From contig JANRIR010000084.1 of NCBI GenBank assembly GCA_033764725.1, forward strand, positions 62,001 to 126,000: 64,000 bases of DNA, in the 5' to 3' direction. Positions 61,627-64,000 of this stretch are shown here, one piece after another. Made by a program: the position numbers and the translations under genes. The notes under the pieces are model-generated. The model ran no database searches and was not told the origin of the DNA. It worked only from the letters and a program-made list of their open reading frames with translations. The stretch is from RI-43 sp033764725 (GTDB lineage: Bacteria; Pseudomonadota; Alphaproteobacteria; Caulobacterales; Aquidulcibacteraceae). Each line of letters starts with the position of its first letter. The stretch's first letter is position 1.

Positions 61627-61854
61627 ATGGACGCGGAAGCAGCGAAATTCATCGGCGCGGGCCTGGCCTGCTTGGGCATGCTTGGCGCCGCCATCGGCGT
61701 GGGCAACATCTTCGGCAGCTTCCTGGAAGGCGCGATGCGCAATCCGAGCGCGGCGCAAGGCCAGTTCGGCAACCTGATTTTCGGCTTCGCGGTGACCGAA
61801 GCGCTCGGCATCTTCTCGCTGCTGATCGCGCTCCTGCTGCTGTTCGTCGTCTAA
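61627..61854 (+). CDS. atpE: ATP synthase F0 subunit c
   Basis: A 75-residue hairpin of two membrane helices that forms the rotating ring. The proton-binding carboxylate is E58 in GFAVTEALGIF. The loop with EGAMRNPSAAQGQ contacts the central stalk. A strong AAGGAG ribosome site precedes the ATG, as expected for the most abundant subunit. Confidence 0.97.
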   Translation: MDAEAAKFIGAGLACLGMLGAAIGVGNIFGSFLEGAMRNPSAAQGQFGNLIFGFAVTEALGIFSLLIALLLLFVV

Positions 61855-61864
61855 GCCGCCAGCC

Positions 61865-62365
61865 ATGATCGGCGAAGCGCACGCGGCGGAGGCCGCGAAG
61901 GGCGGCGAGCACGGCGCGGGCGCGTTCCCGCCGTTCGACGCCACGCTGTTCTCGCACCAGATCATCTGGTTCGCGATCGCGTTCGGCGTGCTCTATTGGC
62001 TGATGTCGCGCGTGGCGCTGCCGCGCGTGGGCCAAGTGATCGCGCGCCGCTAGGCGACGCTGGCCGCCGATCTCGACGCCGCCGCCCAGGCGAGCGCGCA
62101 GGCGGAAGCCGCGCGCGCCGCCATGGAGAAGGCGACCGCCGAAGCGCGCGCCAATGCGCGCAAGCTGGTCGACGACATGCGCGCCGATGTGCAGAAAAGC
62201 CTCGCCCAAACGCAGGCCGACGCCGAGGCCCGCGTCGCCGCGCAGATCGCCTCGGCCGAAGCGCGCATCGCCGAGGCGCGGACCAAGGCGCTCGGCGAGG
62301 TCGGGGCCATGGCCGACGATCTCGCGCGCGCCATCGTCGGCAAGGTGACGGGAGCGCAGGCATGA
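61865..62365 (+). pseudogene. ATP synthase subunit b' gene interrupted by an in-frame TAG
   Basis: The frame begins at ATG 61865 and encodes 62 residues: a short leader, one membrane helix (about 31-50, QIIWFAIAFGVLYWLMSRVAL) and PRVGQVIARR. It is then cut by TAG at 62051-62053. The same frame continues to a TGA at 62363-62365 with about 103 further codons. These have the Ala/Glu/Arg-rich coiled coil of subunit b' and end VGKVTGAQA. One base (TAG for GAG) separates it from an intact gene. The stop overlaps the atpF start (ATGA). Either a true nonsense mutation, a readthrough site, or a base-call error. An internal ATG at 62123 could restart but would lack the membrane helix. Confidence 0.85.
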
Positions 62366-62850
62366 GTTTCGACGCGACCTTTTTCGCGCTCGCCGCGCTC
62401 GTCGTCTTCGGCGCGCTGCTGTGGCGGCTCAATGTGCCGAACATGGTGACCGGCGCGCTCGATGCGCGCGCGCAGGAGATCGCCAGGGAGCTCACCGAAG
62501 CGCGGCGCCTGCGCGAAGAGGCGGCGGCGGTTTTGGTGGATTACGAAGCGAAAAAGGCCGCGGCGCTGGCCGAAGCCGAAGCGCTCGTCGCCAGCGCGAA
62601 AGAACAGGCCCAGCGCGTGGCCGAAGAAACGCGCGCGCAGATCGAAGACGCGATGCGCCGTCGTGAACAGCAGGCGGCCGATCGCATCGCGCTTGCGGAA
62701 ACGCAGGCCGCAGCCGACGTGCGCGCGGCTGCGGCTGACGCCGCGATTGAGGCGGCCGAGCGCCTGCTGCGCCAAAATCTCGACGCCGCCGCGCAAGCGC
62801 GGCTGATTGCGGACGGCGTCAAGGAATTGGAGCGCCGCTTCGCATCCTGA
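62362..62850 (+). CDS. atpF: ATP synthase F0 subunit b
   Basis: A 162-residue peripheral-stalk subunit. One N-terminal membrane helix (about 6-22) is followed by a long coiled coil (LDARAQEIARELTEARRLREEAAAVL and beyond). It overlaps the b' gene by 4 bases. It would normally pair with b' as a heterodimer; if b' is truly broken, b may have to form a homodimer. No F1 genes follow, consistent with the split arrangement of alphaproteobacterial ATP synthase operons. Confidence 0.94.
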   Translation: MSFDATFFALAALVVFGALLWRLNVPNMVTGALDARAQEIARELTEARRLREEAAAVLVDYEAKKAAALAEAEALVASAKEQAQRVAEETRAQIEDAMRRREQQAADRIALAETQAAADVRAAAADAAIEAAERLLRQNLDAAAQARLIADGVKELERRFAS

Positions 62851-62973
62851 CGCGCGCACACGCAGCATCGTAACGCGGTAGCGCTGCGCCGCTTCTCGCT
62901 CCGTTTCGCTGCGCGCCGCAGCGAGCGCCTCCGCCTCTGGGAGCGCTCTACAAAACAGACGATCCCCGCCACG

Positions 62974-63073
62974 CCATCGCCCCGGTCTCGCTGGAAGCGA
63001 GAACCGGGGCCTATGTTTTCAGGGGTGTCTCAACACGGGCCCCGGATCAGGCTGCGCCTGTCCGGGGCGATGG
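62974..63073. repeat. Dispersed palindromic repeat, family A, copy 3
   Basis: Same element and orientation as copy 1: CCATCGCCCCGGTCTCGC...CGGGGCGATGG, with the right hairpin GGATCAGGCTGCGCCTGTCC. It lies in the 338-base gap between the convergent atpF and the last gene. The rest of the gap (62851-62973 and 63074-63188) shows no gene; a stretch after the element resembles that after copy 1. Confidence 0.85.
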
Positions 63074-63188
63074 AGCGGTTTGGCCCTTTTCGCAGAGGTC
63101 TCCTTCGGGAGAGGCGGTCGCGAAGCGATCGGCGGCGGCGCGCAACGCTTATGGTGCGCGCCAACGCGAACGTCGCCATCAGTCCGTC

Positions 63189-64000
63189 TCAATCCCAGAC
63201 CGGATCAGGCGCCGTGTTCGGGCACGGCGGGTCAAGGGCATAAGGCGGGGCGAGCGCCAGCGGCATGAGCGCGCCGCAGCGATAGAGATATCCCGCGCGT
63301 CCGGGATAGGCGCGCAACGCGGCGGCGTTTTTCTCCGGCCCCAGATCGCGCGCATAGATGACGCTTTCTTCGCCGATGAACGGTCCGTTGCGCACGAGGT
63401 CGCGCGGATGCATCTCGCGCGCGACGCCGACATAGCCCGAGATGAACACGATCGCGTCGCGCAATCCCTGCGCGGCGGCCTGGCGATAGACGTCCTGGCG
63501 CTCCACGATGATGCGATGCTCGCGCGCGAGCCGCGGCGCGACATAGCCGATTTGAAAGCCGATATGCGCGATCAGCGCGGCCGCAAGCCATGGCGCCAGG
63601 CGGCTCGCCGGCGCGCGCAGCGCCAGCGCATCGAACGCCTTGAACACGCTCAACAGCAGGAACGGCCAGGCTTCGAAATAGTAGCGCGGCCCGTATTGGT
63701 TGCCGCCGTCGCCGCCATAGAACAGGAATGCGGCGACCGTGACCGGGAAAATCCAATCCGTGAAATCGAGCTTGCGCGCACGCGCCAGCCACACGAGCGC
63801 CAGCGCATAAGCCGGGGTCAGGAGCGGCGAAGTCCACACCTGCAGCGTCACGAAACGGTTGACCGTGTTCATGATGGTCAAGCCGCTGGGCGCGCCGAGC
63901 GGTTCGCTCGAGGAATACCACGAGCCAGGCACGACATGCGGCAGGCCTGACACGCCTGCATTGAACCAGGCCAGCAGCGCCACGAAGGGCGCGCCGCCGA
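63189..64000 (-). CDS. Multi-span membrane protein, C-terminal part (cut by window edge)
   Basis: The minus frame is open from 64000 down to a stop at 63189, giving 270 residues of a larger protein. Hydrophobic helices are visible near the start (APFVALLAWFNAG), around residues 55-75, 85-100, 115-135 and 145-165. The motif GGNQYGPRYYFEAWPFLL and the final soluble part (about 100 residues) resemble the end of polyprenol-phosphate-dependent glycosyltransferases (family 39/83-like), but the diagnostic N-terminal catalytic region lies outside the window, so the function is an inference. Confidence 0.7.
   Translation of the reverse strand, partial: GGAPFVALLAWFNAGVSGLPHVVPGSWYSSSEPLGAPSGLTIMNTVNRFVTLQVWTSPLLTPAYALALVWLARARKLDFTDWIFPVTVAAFLFYGGDGGNQYGPRYYFEAWPFLLLSVFKAFDALALRAPASRLAPWLAAALIAHIGFQIGYVAPRLAREHRIIVERQDVYRQAAAQGLRDAIVFISGYVGVAREMHPRDLVRNGPFIGEESVIYARDLGPEKNAAALRAYPGRAGYLYRCGALMPLALAPPYALDPPCPNTAPDPVWD

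Noticed and set aside
62051..62053. Stop-codon reassignment (TAG as sense) to explain the broken b' gene
   Set aside because: TAG ends cysE, cysS, atpI and the PIN-like gene at the expected places, so TAG is a normal stop here.
1..64000. CRISPR array or phage region
   Set aside because: No regularly spaced direct repeats and no phage structural, integrase or Cas genes were seen.

Overview
The window is high-GC, gene-dense bacterial DNA with ATGA, TGATG and GTGA overlaps between neighbouring genes. Three features point to an alphaproteobacterium near Caulobacterales/Hyphomonadaceae: a full-length ctrA, a ccrM-type GANTC methyltransferase, and a split F0 ATP synthase operon (atpI-atpB-atpE-b'-atpF) without F1 genes. 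The family or genus cannot be settled from this sequence alone.

Layout. 1-4.5 kb (minus): gltD, a small GFA-fold zinc protein and gltB (cut by the left edge), i.e. NADPH glutamate synthase with a gene inserted between its two subunits. 4.7-9.5 kb: uppP, a complex I NDUFA9-like protein, a TonB-C-like exported protein coupled to yebC, 5-formyl-THF cyclo-ligase, a probable 6S RNA and a 79-aa protein. 9.8-16 kb: a glycolytic cluster gap-pgk-fba with small membrane proteins, one of them only 47 aa, plus an amidase. 16-18.6 kb: a persulfide/sulfide module (TauE exporter, rhodanese, BigR/SqrR-like repressor, divergent persulfide dioxygenase) around a perfect 17-bp operator. 18.6-28.5 kb: thiE, an AT-rich orphan gene, phoD, nitroreductase, MaoC, Nudix, cysE, hisI, folE, cysS, and a membrane protein divergent from an XRE regulator. 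28.6-37.5 kb: TonB-dependent receptor, inositol-phosphatase family enzyme, TetR/SRPBCC pair with a perfect operator, aldo/keto reductase, GPH-type transporter, mnmC. 37.5-46 kb: ychF, a two-domain retropepsin-like protease, dienelactone hydrolase, VOC protein, fliI-fliJ divergent from ctrA, and an M23 peptidase. 46-54.7 kb: ydbH-ynbE-ydbL, ccrM, an UrcA-family protein, a CadC-like TPR regulator, mutY. 54.8-64 kb: dciA-like gene, DsbA-like lipoprotein, smc, a DUF433/PIN-like toxin-antitoxin pair, the F0 operon, and the end of a membrane protein.

The most notable observation is an in-frame TAG codon in the ATP synthase b' gene, just after its membrane helix; a single base separates it from GAG. 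Other notable points: the ctrA and ccrM control regions both carry GANTC sites and CtrA-like motifs, as expected for a cell-cycle circuit. Three classes of intergenic palindromic repeats recur. Four GC-rich double-hairpin elements all sit exactly between convergent gene pairs, which suggests bidirectional terminators. No CRISPR array, tRNA, rRNA, prophage or insertion sequence was seen.
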